DNA of 64,000 nt, taken from Marinobacterium jannaschii DSM 6295. GTDB taxonomy: Bacteria > Pseudomonadota > Gammaproteobacteria > Pseudomonadales > Balneatricaceae. Where the stretch lies: contig NZ_KK211065.1 in the NCBI RefSeq assembly GCF_000620085.1, positions 16,563-80,562 of the forward strand, given 5' to 3'. Below are positions 1 to 8,043 of the stretch, piece by piece; position 1 is the first letter of the stretch, and each line of letters starts with the position of its first letter. The notes under the pieces are model-generated. The model worked only from the letters and a program-made list of their open reading frames with translations. It was not told the DNA's origin and searched no databases. Made by a program: the position numbers and the translations under genes.

Positions 1-68
1 GGAAAGCGGAAAGCGGAAAGCGGAAAGCGGAAAGCGGAAAGCGGAAAGCGGAAAGCGGAAAGCGGAAA
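1..68. repeat. Tandem 7-bp repeat (VNTR) at window edge
   Basis: Nine uninterrupted copies of the heptamer GGAAAGC fill positions 1-63 and a partial tenth (GGAAA) follows to 68. The array may continue beyond the window. It lies downstream of flgE, where flgF would be expected, so it is probably in the flgE-flgF spacer. Perfect short-unit arrays are prone to copy-number change by slippage. No reading frame of interest crosses it. Confidence 0.95.
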
Positions 69-80
69 CAGCGTGGCGGC

Positions 81-100
81 AAAAGGCTGCCCATGCAGCC
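81..100 (-). terminator. Weak rho-independent terminator after flgE
   Basis: On the minus strand a 6-bp stem GGCTGC/GCAGCC with a 4-nt loop (positions 85-100) is followed by TTTT (84-81). It lies 15 nt past the flgE stop. The stem is short, so partial termination or an mRNA-stabilising hairpin is equally possible. Confidence 0.45.
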
Positions 101-115
101 TATTGCCACCATTGA

Positions 116-2602
116 TCAGATCTGCAGGATGTTCTGCGTCACCGTATTCAGGGTCTCCAGTGTCTTGGAGTTCGCCTGGAAGTTACGCTGCGCCTCAATC
201 AGCCGCACCAACTCCTCAGACAAGTCGACGTTGGACTGCTCCAGCGCCGCCGAACGCAGCGAACCATTAAGCCCCGTGCCCGGTGGGTTCAGAGTTGCCG
301 CCCCGGAAGTCAGGGTCGCGGTCCATTCAGTGTCCCCTACCGCAGCCAGACCCGACTGGTTCTCAAAGGTCCCCATCGCCACAACGCCCAGAGAGCGGTT
401 CTGACCATTGGAGAAGCTCGCCACCATTTCACCTGACTCACTGAAAGACACACCGATCAGATCACCTTTAGTGTAACCATCCTGGGAGGAAGTCTTCACG
501 ATAGAGGCGGAGGCAAACTGAGTCGTGCCGGTCAGATCCAGCGCGATCGTGGTCGCCGGGTTCGCCGGGTCGGCCCCTGCTACCGTCAGTTTCGGAGCAT
601 CAGCATTTGGCGCGATGGTCGTACCGTTAATCTCACTCAACAGGCCATTGGTCGAGTTAAATTTAATAGTAACCGGGCCCGGTTCAGACGGGTTGCTTGC
701 ATCACCAAAGCCCAGGAAGCCCGACTCACCCGGGTCAACATCCTTACCAATATCCAGCAACTCACTGCCATTCAGGTAGGCATAGAGTCGATATACGCCG
801 TTATAGCTGCTGTCACCATTAACCAGGCCGGTACGTTGCAATACCGGAACCTCGGTGCCATTGGCAGGATCGCCATCGGCATCACCCATACTCACCAGCA
901 AGCCGGTATCGTTATTCAGGTCTCCGACTTCCGCCTTGAAGGTCAGAACCAGCTCATTACTGCTGTTAAAGGTGACCGATTCCAGATCCGGGTTGGAGTC
1001 CAGAATAACCTGCTGGAAGGAGACAATGGTTTCGTTAATGCTGGCCGGTGACGCCCCCTGAGTCAGAGGGATATCGACACTACCAATCTTGATATTGGTA
1101 CGCGCAGCCAGTACACCACCATTAAAGGCAGCATCATTAAAGGAGTAGGTGTGAACCTCGTTGGCATCCAGCGAGGTCGATGAGATGTCCACATCGGTAC
1201 GCAGGCTCTTATCAGTACTGTTACGTACCTGCACCGGATCGACATCCGTAGCATCGGCGCGGAAGCGCAACTGCACCTCAAACGCAGATCCGTCGTCACT
1301 TTCTGCAAATTCTATCTTCGCAATTCGCGGGTCTGCCGTGGTCAGGGCGCTCACGGCGCCACCAACATTGATGGTATTGGTCGTCACAGCACCGGTCGGG
1401 TTACCGGCAGCATCCTGCGGCTCCCATTCAGTACCAATCAGGTTAGATTGCGCAACGGCTGCGCCCGGGGCAGTACCTGCCAGGAAGGAGCCTACGGCTG
1501 GTGCCGAGCCGCGATCATCAAACTGGAACAACAACTGCTGGCCAGCCGGGTCAGACGGATCTCGCGCCACACCCAGCAGACGTGGCGTATCCGTGTCGGT
1601 ATCAGGGATAGAGGCATTATATTTAGACACGATATCCGCTTCCAGCGCGCCGTCGAACAATGCAGCCAGCTCACCGGCCGTATCGTAGTTCACCCCTGGC
1701 GCAACACCGGCCGTATTGCCATTATCCACGCTGGCAGTGTAGTTAAAGCCACCAATGGTCATACCAACCGTGATGGTATCAGCATCTGCCGTACCCGCAT
1801 CCAGCCGTACCGCACGCACCTGCCCCACATCACCGGCACCGGCTGGCAAATCAATCATCTTCTGCAGCGTCAGCAGGTTTACTGGCGTGCCGCTGATATC
1901 CACACTGGAGTTGTACTGGTAGTCAGCAGTGTTAGCCTTGGCAAACGCCAGCGCCTGAACTTCACGGATTGGCGGCTGCTCTACCAGGTTATATTTGATG
2001 GTATGCTCATTACCCAGGCTATCGAAGGTACGAATGGTCGAACTGTAGGTAAAGGAGCCGGATTCGTCCTTATTGTAGGGCTGCTGCAAGGTACTGGCAT
2101 CGGCACGGCTATCGATATTGAAGGACAGATCAATAGACTCAGTCGACTTTGGCGGACTCTCTTTCTCAGAAACCTGCAGATTTCCGATCGGCAACTGGTT
2201 ACCCTGGCTATCTAAACCAAACCCCTGCAGAAACTTACCGTTTTTGGAAACGATAAAGCCATCTTTATCCAGCTCGAAAGAACCGCCTCGGGTATAGGTT
2301 ACGCCCCCGAGACCATCGTCCAGCTGGAAAAAGCCGGAACCATTGATAGCCAGGTCCAGGTTATTGTTGGTGAACTCGATAGTACCGGCTTTAAAGTCCT
2401 GCGCTATATCACTCACCGTTACACCTGAACCGGCCACGTTTGCCGAGCCGTTACCCACAACTGCGGTAGCGTAGATATCGCCAAATTCGGTACGAGAAGC
2501 CTTAAAGCCAACCGTACTGGAGTTCGCAATGTTGTTACCAACTACATCCAGACCGGTTGTCGCCGCTTTCAGACCGGTAATTGCTGTATTAAATCCTGCC
2601 AT
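116..2602 (-). CDS. flgE: Flagellar hook protein FlgE, unusually long (828 aa)
   Basis: This is the structural subunit of the flagellar hook. The N-terminal D0/D1 segment is typical (MAGFNTAITGLKAATTGLDV, then GNNIANSSTVGFKASR), and so is the C-terminal helix with NVDLSEELVRLIEAQRNFQA ending at NILQI. Between them, roughly residues 150-740 form a large region rich in Asp, Thr, Gly and Ala. Well-studied FlgE proteins are about 400-460 aa, so the exposed hook domains here are nearly doubled. It is the last gene of flgBCDE in the window and lies 10 bp after flgD. It is intact, with no frameshift. Confidence 0.95.
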   Translation of the reverse strand: MAGFNTAITGLKAATTGLDVVGNNIANSSTVGFKASRTEFGDIYATAVVGNGSANVAGSGVTVSDIAQDFKAGTIEFTNNNLDLAINGSGFFQLDDGLGGVTYTRGGSFELDKDGFIVSKNGKFLQGFGLDSQGNQLPIGNLQVSEKESPPKSTESIDLSFNIDSRADASTLQQPYNKDESGSFTYSSTIRTFDSLGNEHTIKYNLVEQPPIREVQALAFAKANTADYQYNSSVDISGTPVNLLTLQKMIDLPAGAGDVGQVRAVRLDAGTADADTITVGMTIGGFNYTASVDNGNTAGVAPGVNYDTAGELAALFDGALEADIVSKYNASIPDTDTDTPRLLGVARDPSDPAGQQLLFQFDDRGSAPAVGSFLAGTAPGAAVAQSNLIGTEWEPQDAAGNPTGAVTTNTINVGGAVSALTTADPRIAKIEFAESDDGSAFEVQLRFRADATDVDPVQVRNSTDKSLRTDVDISSTSLDANEVHTYSFNDAAFNGGVLAARTNIKIGSVDIPLTQGASPASINETIVSFQQVILDSNPDLESVTFNSSNELVLTFKAEVGDLNNDTGLLVSMGDADGDPANGTEVPVLQRTGLVNGDSSYNGVYRLYAYLNGSELLDIGKDVDPGESGFLGFGDASNPSEPGPVTIKFNSTNGLLSEINGTTIAPNADAPKLTVAGADPANPATTIALDLTGTTQFASASIVKTSSQDGYTKGDLIGVSFSESGEMVASFSNGQNRSLGVVAMGTFENQSGLAAVGDTEWTATLTSGAATLNPPGTGLNGSLRSAALEQSNVDLSEELVRLIEAQRNFQANSKTLETLNTVTQNILQI

Positions 2603-2612
2603 TTATCTGTCC

Positions 2613-3335
2613 TCAAACTCCGATCTGTCGGATTTTACTGCTGTCAAAAGTACCGGCACTGGTGTTAACGCTCATACCAATTCCGTTTTCACCCAGGGTC
2701 ACGCTATTTACCCGGAACGCCAGCTGAACATCGTCAACGGCTTCCCAGACACCATCATTCGATTGCGTCTCTACCAGAAAACGATATTCACCAGGTTCGC
2801 TGACGCCATTTTCAGGATCGGCCGAAAGCCCCCAGTAAAATTCATCCTCACCTGGAGGCTTAGCCCCGAGCTGAACAGAATCCACCAGCTCGCCATCTTC
2901 ATCGAAGACCTTAATACGTACATCAGATGCCGATTCTTTCAGATTGAAAGAGCCGCGGGCAAAGCTGTCATTGCCATCGATACCCACCGGAGCCGTATCC
3001 TGCGGCACGAAAACAGAGCGCCCAACCATCGACGAAGCCTGCAATGCTGCCTGGCTGGTCATCATCGAGCTGGTCAGACTGCCAATGGATGATTGCAGGT
3101 TATTGATACCCTCCACCATCGACATCGAAGAGATCTGCTCCATGAACTGGCCGGTATCAGCAGGGCTGGTCGGGTCCTGGTTTCCCAGCTGCGCCACCAG
3201 CAGCTTCATGAACATATCACTGTCCTGCTGTGCCTGACTCTTTTCGGTCGATGCAGTGGACTTGCTCTTGTTGGTCTGGTTTATCTGCTCGAATACATTC
3301 GAGTTAACACCATCGATACCACTCATGGTCGCCAC
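2613..3335 (-). CDS. flgD: Hook-capping / hook assembly scaffold FlgD
   Basis: FlgD caps the growing hook and lets FlgE subunits polymerise. The family signature lies at about residues 41-75, with MFMKLLVAQLGNQDP followed by a motif ending FMEQISSMSMVEGI. The C-terminal half (about 100-235) is the FlgD Ig/Tudor-like region. The first 40 residues are Ser/Thr/Gln-rich and probably unstructured. At 240 aa it is near the usual length. It lies 19 bp after flgC and 10 bp before flgE, so it is co-transcribed. Confidence 0.95.
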   Translation of the reverse strand: MATMSGIDGVNSNVFEQINQTNKSKSTASTEKSQAQQDSDMFMKLLVAQLGNQDPTSPADTGQFMEQISSMSMVEGINNLQSSIGSLTSSMMTSQAALQASSMVGRSVFVPQDTAPVGIDGNDSFARGSFNLKESASDVRIKVFDEDGELVDSVQLGAKPPGEDEFYWGLSADPENGVSEPGEYRFLVETQSNDGVWEAVDDVQLAFRVNSVTLGENGIGMSVNTSAGTFDSSKIRQIGV

Positions 3336-3354
3336 CCTGATATCTGATCAGTCA

Positions 3355-3792
3355 TTAGCCCTGCCCCATCTGCAGCGTACGCTGCATCATCTGCTTGGCT
3401 GTATTCATTATTTCCGCGTTAATCTGGAAAGAACGTGATGCGGAAATCATATCCGCCATCTCCTCCACCACCTGAACATTCGGGTAGTAGACATAGCCCT
3501 CTTCATCAGCCATTGGATGAGTCGGGTTGTATTCAGGACGCAATTCAGCGTCACTCTCGACAATGCCAAGTACCTGCACCCCCTGCCCTGCAGGCAGGCC
3601 ATCCGGATTCTCTATAGGCGCATCCGGCTCTGTCGGCTTTAGGGCAAAAACCGGCTTACGCGCACGATAGGTCTCATCAAGACTGGAGCTGACACTCTCT
3701 GCGTTAGCCAGGTTACTCGCTGTTGTGTTCAAGCGGATGGTTTGCGCACTCATTGCCGAACCGGCAATCCCAAACACATTAGTTAGTGACAT
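3355..3792 (-). CDS. flgC: Flagellar proximal rod protein FlgC
   Basis: FlgC is a rod subunit of the flagellar basal body. The N-terminus has the rod-family motif with NTTASNLANAESV, and the C-terminus carries VEEMADMISASRSFQINAEI and a final amphipathic helix, as in the flagellar basal-body rod family. At 145 aa it is slightly longer than enteric FlgC. It lies only 2 bp after flgB and is part of the flgBCDE transcription unit. Confidence 0.95.
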   Translation of the reverse strand: MSLTNVFGIAGSAMSAQTIRLNTTASNLANAESVSSSLDETYRARKPVFALKPTEPDAPIENPDGLPAGQGVQVLGIVESDAELRPEYNPTHPMADEEGYVYYPNVQVVEEMADMISASRSFQINAEIMNTAKQMMQRTLQMGQG

Positions 3793-3794
3793 AG

Positions 3795-4190
3795 TTATTC
3801 AGCCTTCAGTGCTTTGATGAGACCCTGAAACTTTTTGTCCAGGAAGGTAAAGGAGGATTCGTAGGCAAGGGAGTTATCGGTATAGGATGCCATCTCCTGA
3901 TTGACCTCAACGGTATTGCCGTCGACCGATGCCTGATGCGGAATACGGTACATAAGCTCCGCTGCCATATCAGGACTGGCCAGGCCCGGCTGATGGGATG
4001 CGTCTGTCACCGCCATCTGAATCGGCTGCTCCATCTCGCCGTTAAGAATCGCCTTAAAGTCGATATCGCGCGCCTTGAAGTTAGGCGTATCAGCGTTGGC
4101 AATATTGTTAGCCAGCACCTCTGCCCGACGCGCACGCAATAGCAGTGCATCGTCATGTATTCCAAGCGCGTTATCGAAACTGATAGACAT
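3795..4190 (-). CDS. flgB: Flagellar proximal rod protein FlgB
   Basis: FlgB is the most proximal rod subunit, next to the MS ring/FliE. Residues 20-45 contain RRAEVLANNIANADTPNFKA, the basal-body rod signature, and the C-terminal helix includes LAYESSFTFLDKKFQGL. The length (131 aa) is normal. It is the first gene of flgBCDE. An AAGGGG ribosome-binding site precedes the ATG, and a sigma-54 promoter lies about 35-50 bp upstream. Confidence 0.95.
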   Translation of the reverse strand: MSISFDNALGIHDDALLLRARRAEVLANNIANADTPNFKARDIDFKAILNGEMEQPIQMAVTDASHQPGLASPDMAAELMYRIPHQASVDGNTVEVNQEMASYTDNSLAYESSFTFLDKKFQGLIKALKAE

Positions 4191-4223
4191 ACCTTTGCCC
4201 CTTATTTACCTTGAGGTAATAAA

Positions 4224-4241
4224 TGCAAAGCATGTGCCAAA
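4224..4241 (-). promoter_or_regulatory. Sigma-54 (RpoN) promoter of flgBCDE
   Basis: On the minus strand the sequence TTGGCACATGCTTTGCA matches the RpoN consensus TGGCACG-N4-TTGCW closely. The -24 GG is at 4238-4237 and the -12 GC at 4226-4225, with exactly 10 bp between. Transcription would start near 4213, about 22 nt before the flgB ATG at 4190. It lies just downstream of the cheR terminator, so flgB can be read independently of cheVR. Polar-flagellum hierarchies use RpoN for class II/III rod-hook genes, which fits. Confidence 0.88.
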
Positions 4242-4244
4242 AAG

Positions 4245-4270
4245 AAAAAACCCCGTAAATACGGGGTTTC
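4245..4270 (-). terminator. Rho-independent terminator after cheR
   Basis: Minus strand: AAACCCCGT, loop ATTT, ACGGGGTTT, extended by further Ts, i.e. a 9-bp perfect stem with a T-run of six. It separates the cheVR transcript from the sigma-54 promoter of flgB. Confidence 0.9.
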
Positions 4271-4292
4271 TGGTAGAGAATGATCGCTCGCT

Positions 4293-4314
4293 GCGGCAAA
4301 GCGGCAAAGCGGCA
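4293..4314. repeat. Short 8-bp tandem repeat in the cheR-flgB spacer
   Basis: Two full copies and most of a third copy of GCGGCAAA sit between the cheR stop and its terminator. The unit resembles the heptamer array at the window start (GCGGAAA) with one extra C. Hairpins surround it: AAGCGG/CCGCTT at 4307-4320 and TTGCCG/CGGCAA at 4324-4340. Confidence 0.7.
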
Positions 4315-4340
4315 CCGCTTATATTGCCGCCTGACGGCAA

Positions 4341-5210
4341 TCAGATTGCCTTATAGATGATGCCGGGACGGCAATGGATCATCTGATAACAGTCACTCAA
4401 TCCGGACAGGGACTCAGAGGCCCCCAACAACAGATAGCCCCCCGGCCTGAGCGCTTTATGCATTTTACGGAGTATCTCAGTCTTTCGTTCTGCGGAGAAA
4501 TAGATCAGGACATTGCGACAGAAGATAATATCAAACTGACCAAGCCCCGAATAACTCCCCAGAAGATTCAGATTCTGAAAGCGAACCCGGGACTTTATAG
4601 GCGCCTTTACGCCCCAGCACCCATCTGCCTTTTCATCAAAATAGGTCTCCAGGCGGGAACGGGAGAGCCCTCTCCCTAGCGCAAGCGTTTCATAAACCCC
4701 CTGACGCGCCTGTGCGAGAATATCGGTCGATATATCGGTAGCGACGATCTCCTCACCTCCTTTTAACAAGGTCGGATTTCGCTTCTTGAACTCATCGATC
4801 ACCATACTGATCGAATAAGGCTCCTGACCACTGGAACATGCTGCCGACCATATCCGGATTTTGCCAAAGCGACTGCCCTCCGCCACCTCTGGCAACAGAC
4901 GCTTGGACAATATCTCATAAGGATGATTATCCCGGAACCAGAGAGTCTCATTGGTTGTCATCGCATCGATAACCTGATCTCTCAGGCGATTGCCGGCAGG
5001 CCCGTTCAGGCGCTTAACCAGATCAGGCAACACCTCGCAGTTCTGTTCCTGCATTATCCGGCCAAGCCGACTCTGCACAAGATACTGCTTATGTTTTGCC
5101 AGCAGAATGCCGCAGCTATCCTCCAGAAAGCGACTGAAGGTCTCAAAGTCGCTTTCGCTGATATGAAAGCTGCGCGGCGCTACCCTGCCTTTTGACAACG
5201 TATCAGACAC
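4341..5210 (-). CDS. cheR: Chemotaxis protein methyltransferase CheR
   Basis: CheR methylates glutamates on chemoreceptors using S-adenosylmethionine and sets adaptation. The N-terminal all-alpha CheR domain (about 15-75) precedes a Rossmann-type methyltransferase domain. This has the SAM-binding stretch IRIWSAACSSGQEPYS near residue 120 and FDIIFCRNVLIYF near 225. At 289 aa it is full length. It starts 5 bp after cheV ends and ends just before two hairpins and a strong terminator. The cheV-cheR pair beside flgA/flgB is the usual polar-flagellum arrangement. Confidence 0.95.
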   Translation of the reverse strand: MSDTLSKGRVAPRSFHISESDFETFSRFLEDSCGILLAKHKQYLVQSRLGRIMQEQNCEVLPDLVKRLNGPAGNRLRDQVIDAMTTNETLWFRDNHPYEILSKRLLPEVAEGSRFGKIRIWSAACSSGQEPYSISMVIDEFKKRNPTLLKGGEEIVATDISTDILAQARQGVYETLALGRGLSRSRLETYFDEKADGCWGVKAPIKSRVRFQNLNLLGSYSGLGQFDIIFCRNVLIYFSAERKTEILRKMHKALRPGGYLLLGASESLSGLSDCYQMIHCRPGIIYKAI

Positions 5211-5215
5211 CAGGC

Positions 5216-6157
5216 TCAGTTCCTTCCTTCTAACTGCCCTATACGACTTACCACTGCCGCCGCCAGGTCATTCGGGTTGAACTTAGCCAGGAAACCATCA
5301 GCCCCGACCTTCTTAACCATCGAGACATTAAAGCCACCGGAAAGGGAGGTGTGTAATACGATATGCATACGCTCCATACGCGGGTCTTCACGAATCATTG
5401 CGGTCAGGGTGTAGCCATCCATCTCCGGCATCTCGATATCTGAGATAATCATCAGATAGTGATCCAGCACATCAACACCGCGATCGGCCATGCCACAAAG
5501 AAGGTCCCAGGCAATCCGGCCGTTATTGGCCGACGTAACCTTTAAGCCAAGACCTTCCAGGCTGCGCTGCATCTGATTACGAGCAACAGAAGAGTCATCG
5601 ACAATCAGCACATGGTGCTGCTTCGCCCGCTCCCTGACCTCTTCGTTGGCCACTTCGCGACTAACATCTGTCGACATCGGATAGAGATCAGCAAGGATCT
5701 GCTCGACATCAAGAATCTCGATCAGCTTGTTTTCGTGTTCGAAGATCGCTGTCAGGTAGTTTTCGACACCAATTTCGGTGGGCGGCGCCATAATCTGATC
5801 CCACTGGGTATTCAGGATACGATCGACCTGACGCACCAAAAAGGCCAATGTGCGCTTGTTATACTCCGCTACGATCAGGAAGCACTTATTGCGCTCACTC
5901 TGAGGCACAGAGGAGCGACCTATCGCTTCCGACAGGTCAAGCACCGGGATGGTTTCTCCGCGGATATGTGCCATCCCTTTGATGGCAGACGTCTGACGCG
6001 GAACTTCAGTCAGCTCAGGACATTGCAACACTTCGCGTACTTTAAATACGTTAATGCCGTACTGCTGCTCTGTCTCAAGACCGAACAACAGCAACTCCAG
6101 ACGGTTTTGCCCCACCATCTGCGTCCGCAGGTTTACACTATCTAGGATACCTGACAT
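5216..6157 (-). CDS. cheV: Chemotaxis coupling protein CheV (CheW + receiver)
   Basis: CheV couples receptors to CheA and carries its own receiver domain. Residues about 15-160 are a CheW-like domain (LLFGLETEQQYGINVFKVRE onward). Residues about 175-305 are a receiver domain with the acidic pair in HVLIVDDSS, the phospho-acceptor Asp in MIISDIEMPEMDGY and a conserved Lys near the C-terminus (LAKFN). All receiver residues are intact, unlike the receiver protein encoded at 8162-9772. It is divergent from flgA with a 75-bp spacer and is followed by cheR. Confidence 0.95.
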   Translation of the reverse strand: MSGILDSVNLRTQMVGQNRLELLLFGLETEQQYGINVFKVREVLQCPELTEVPRQTSAIKGMAHIRGETIPVLDLSEAIGRSSVPQSERNKCFLIVAEYNKRTLAFLVRQVDRILNTQWDQIMAPPTEIGVENYLTAIFEHENKLIEILDVEQILADLYPMSTDVSREVANEEVRERAKQHHVLIVDDSSVARNQMQRSLEGLGLKVTSANNGRIAWDLLCGMADRGVDVLDHYLMIISDIEMPEMDGYTLTAMIREDPRMERMHIVLHTSLSGGFNVSMVKKVGADGFLAKFNPNDLAAAVVSRIGQLEGRN

Positions 6158-6213
6158 GATTTACCAATCCCGTGGATATTACTGGACTCATTATTTAAAC
6201 AGTTATAGTCCCG

Positions 6214-6231
6214 CGGCTTACAGGAAGCCAA
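6214..6231 (-). promoter_or_regulatory. Possible weak sigma-54 promoter for cheVR
   Basis: On the minus strand TTGGCTTCCTGTAAGCC has GG (6229-6228) and GC (6217-6216) separated by exactly 10 bp, as RpoN promoters require. The -12 element (AAGC instead of TTGC) and the -24 flank are poor matches. It overlaps the ribosome-binding region of divergent flgA, so it may be coincidence. Confidence 0.25.
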
Positions 6232-6232
6232 C

Positions 6233-6922
6233 GTGAGTATCATTAATTTAACACGTCTTTTTCTGCTAACCACTCTTTTCATCGCAAATTGGCTTCACGC
6301 CGGGCAGTTGAGTGATATTGAGCAAGAAGTATATAACCATCTGCAGCGCTACTATCAAGACAGTTACGCAAACGCCCGCACAGAGATTAAGGTAAAACCC
6401 CTCAACCAGAGCCTCAATCTTCCCCGCTGCAGACAACCTCTGACTCTTACAAAGCCTCGCGGTAAGAGTTCAAGGGTTTCAGTCAAGGTCTCCTGCAGTT
6501 CTCCCCGCTGGAAACTCTATGCCAGCGCAACCCGCCAGCATCTGCTCCCTGTTCTGGTTGCGGCAAGAGCCCTGCAACGAGGAAAAATTCTCACCGCAGA
6601 CGACATGGTGCTCAAAGAGACTGATATTACTGCACTTAAGGGCGCGTTCTACACCGATAAAAACGCGCTGATCGGATGGCAGGTGAAGCGTAGCACCAAT
6701 CGGGGCAAGCTGCTTAAGCCCAGATCACTGAGCGAAGCACCGGTCATTCGTAAGGGAGACAGCGTCATTATTGAAGCCCGTCGGAACAGCCTGAGCATCA
6801 GAGCCAGCGGCACGGCTCTGGAGAATGGCAAGAAGCGACAGCAGATCAGAGTTCGTAACAACAAATCAGGCCGGGAGATCAAAGCGATCGTCATAGCGCC
6901 CGGTCAGGTACGCACTCCCTGA
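6233..6922 (+). CDS. flgA: Flagellar P-ring assembly chaperone FlgA
   Basis: FlgA is the periplasmic chaperone for P-ring (FlgI) assembly. The GTG start is supported by an AGGAAG ribosome-binding site just upstream. The N-terminus is a signal peptide (LFLLTTLFIANWLHA, cut near residue 23). The C-terminal half is an SAF-type domain, with VLVAARALQRGKILTADDMV near 103-122 and the GDSVIIEARRNSLSIRASG segment near 175. At 229 aa it is near the usual length. It is divergent from cheV and upstream of flgM on the same strand. Confidence 0.93.
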   Translation: MSIINLTRLFLLTTLFIANWLHAGQLSDIEQEVYNHLQRYYQDSYANARTEIKVKPLNQSLNLPRCRQPLTLTKPRGKSSRVSVKVSCSSPRWKLYASATRQHLLPVLVAARALQRGKILTADDMVLKETDITALKGAFYTDKNALIGWQVKRSTNRGKLLKPRSLSEAPVIRKGDSVIIEARRNSLSIRASGTALENGKKRQQIRVRNNKSGREIKAIVIAPGQVRTP

Positions 6923-7043
6923 CTCTGATCTGGCCCGGCTATCTTTGAGGCCCCGCGCATTCTAGATCTCAGGCACCGCTTACTCAGAGGCAATGATACT
7001 TTTTACCGGCTGCTATACTGATCAAAAATTGTTAAATTATTTC

Positions 7044-7070
7044 TAAAGCCCGGCGTAAACCTGCCGATAC
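7044..7070 (+). promoter_or_regulatory. Sigma-28 (FliA) promoter of flgMN
   Basis: TAAA (7044-7047), a 15-nt gap, then GCCGATAC (7063-7070). This matches the FliA consensus TAAA-N15-GCCGATAA except for the last base. Transcription would begin near 7077, about 28 nt before the flgM start. Expressing the anti-sigma-28 factor from a sigma-28 promoter is the classical late-class flagellar feedback. Confidence 0.9.
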
Positions 7071-7104
7071 CTGTTCACAGAGCAAATGTTTGAGGATTAG
7101 ACTC

Positions 7105-7419
7105 ATGGTTACAGATCTCACGAGCCTGTCATCGTCCCAGGCGACAAGCACTCGTGGCCGGGTAACTGAGCACAGCAATACTGCCGCGCGTAGTACAAAT
7201 GACAGCGGCCAGCCCGCTGCATCACCTAGCGGCGACACTGTTAAGTTGAGCAGTGCAGCCCAGTCACTGCAGAATGTGCAAAGCAAACTCGCAGACACGC
7301 CGGACGTAGACCAGAACAAGGTTGAGCGACTTAAAGCCGAGATTGAAAGCGGCAACTATCAGGTTAATGCCGAAAAAGTCGCTGCGGGTATGATGTCGTT
7401 CGAAGATATGCTTAAGTAA
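7105..7419 (+). CDS. flgM: Anti-sigma-28 factor FlgM
   Basis: FlgM binds and inhibits the flagellar sigma factor FliA until the hook is finished. The protein is 104 aa from the ATG at 7105, which has a TGAGGA ribosome-binding site eight bases upstream; a TTG 15 bases earlier is less likely. The N-terminus is Ser/Thr-rich and disordered. The C-terminus holds the sigma-binding helices (VERLKAEIESGNYQVNAEKV, then MMSFEDMLK). It is preceded by a sigma-28 promoter and followed by flgN after 24 bp. Confidence 0.93.
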   Translation: MVTDLTSLSSSQATSTRGRVTEHSNTAARSTNDSGQPAASPSGDTVKLSSAAQSLQNVQSKLADTPDVDQNKVERLKAEIESGNYQVNAEKVAAGMMSFEDMLK

Positions 7420-7443
7420 TACGCTTAAGTATTTGGATCTGAT

Positions 7444-7929
7444 ATGACGACTGAACACCTGAATCAGTTTAATGCCCTGCTTTTGCAGGGCATTAAACTT
7501 TTGCACAGCCTTGATACCCTGATGGATCAGGAACTGGACGCGGTTGCCCGCAGAGATACTGCCCTGCTTGAAACCACCTGCATGCAAAAGCGCACAGTGC
7601 TTGAAGAGTTTCAGCACAACACTTTTGAACGCGCAAAGATTCTCGGTTTCATGCAGCTGGAGAATAAAGAGTCCGGCGTACAGAAACTCATCAGCCAGGC
7701 TTCTGAAGCAGCTGCCACGCAGCTAACGGATAACTGGGAACAGCTGAAAAAGGAACTACATTCAGCCAGCGAGAAAAACCGCCGAAATGAACAAGCGGTA
7801 CTGCGCAATAAGCACAATGTAGATAAGCTTCTTTCTATCATCCGCGGACAGAAGACCCAGGACAGCATCTACAACACCCAAGGTTCTGCAGGACATTATC
7901 GCGCCCAAAGCCGCATCGGCAAAGCCTGA
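7444..7929 (+). CDS. flgN: Flagellar export chaperone FlgN
   Basis: FlgN is the cytoplasmic chaperone for hook-junction proteins FlgK and FlgL. At 161 aa it is almost entirely helical and coiled-coil, rich in Glu, Lys, Gln and Leu. It has the LMDQELDAVARRDTALLETT stretch near residues 22-41 that is typical of FlgN. It lies 24 bp after flgM in the same unit. Identification rests on this pattern and position, as the family is divergent. Confidence 0.88.
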   Translation: MTTEHLNQFNALLLQGIKLLHSLDTLMDQELDAVARRDTALLETTCMQKRTVLEEFQHNTFERAKILGFMQLENKESGVQKLISQASEAAATQLTDNWEQLKKELHSASEKNRRNEQAVLRNKHNVDKLLSIIRGQKTQDSIYNTQGSAGHYRAQSRIGKA

Positions 7930-7968
7930 CCCGCCCGAACACCGACAACCTTATTTGTTTATCAAAAA

Positions 7969-7996
7969 TTTACCTGGCATTGCCATTATAGATAGT
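7969..7996 (+). promoter_or_regulatory. Possible sigma-70 promoter for tRNA-Arg(CCT)
   Basis: TTTACC (7969-7974), a 16-bp spacer and GATAGT (7991-7996), followed by a GC-rich discriminator. Each hexamer matches the consensus at four of six positions. The leader before the tRNA would be about 40 nt. Confidence 0.35.
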
Positions 7997-8043
7997 GACT
8001 AGCGCGGGCAATGTCAGTAGAATTTCGCGCTACTATCTGCAGC

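Noticed and set aside
4293-4340. Possible CRISPR or larger repeat array near cheR
   Set aside because: There are only 2.75 copies of an 8-bp unit with no spacers; it is a short tandem repeat plus two hairpins.
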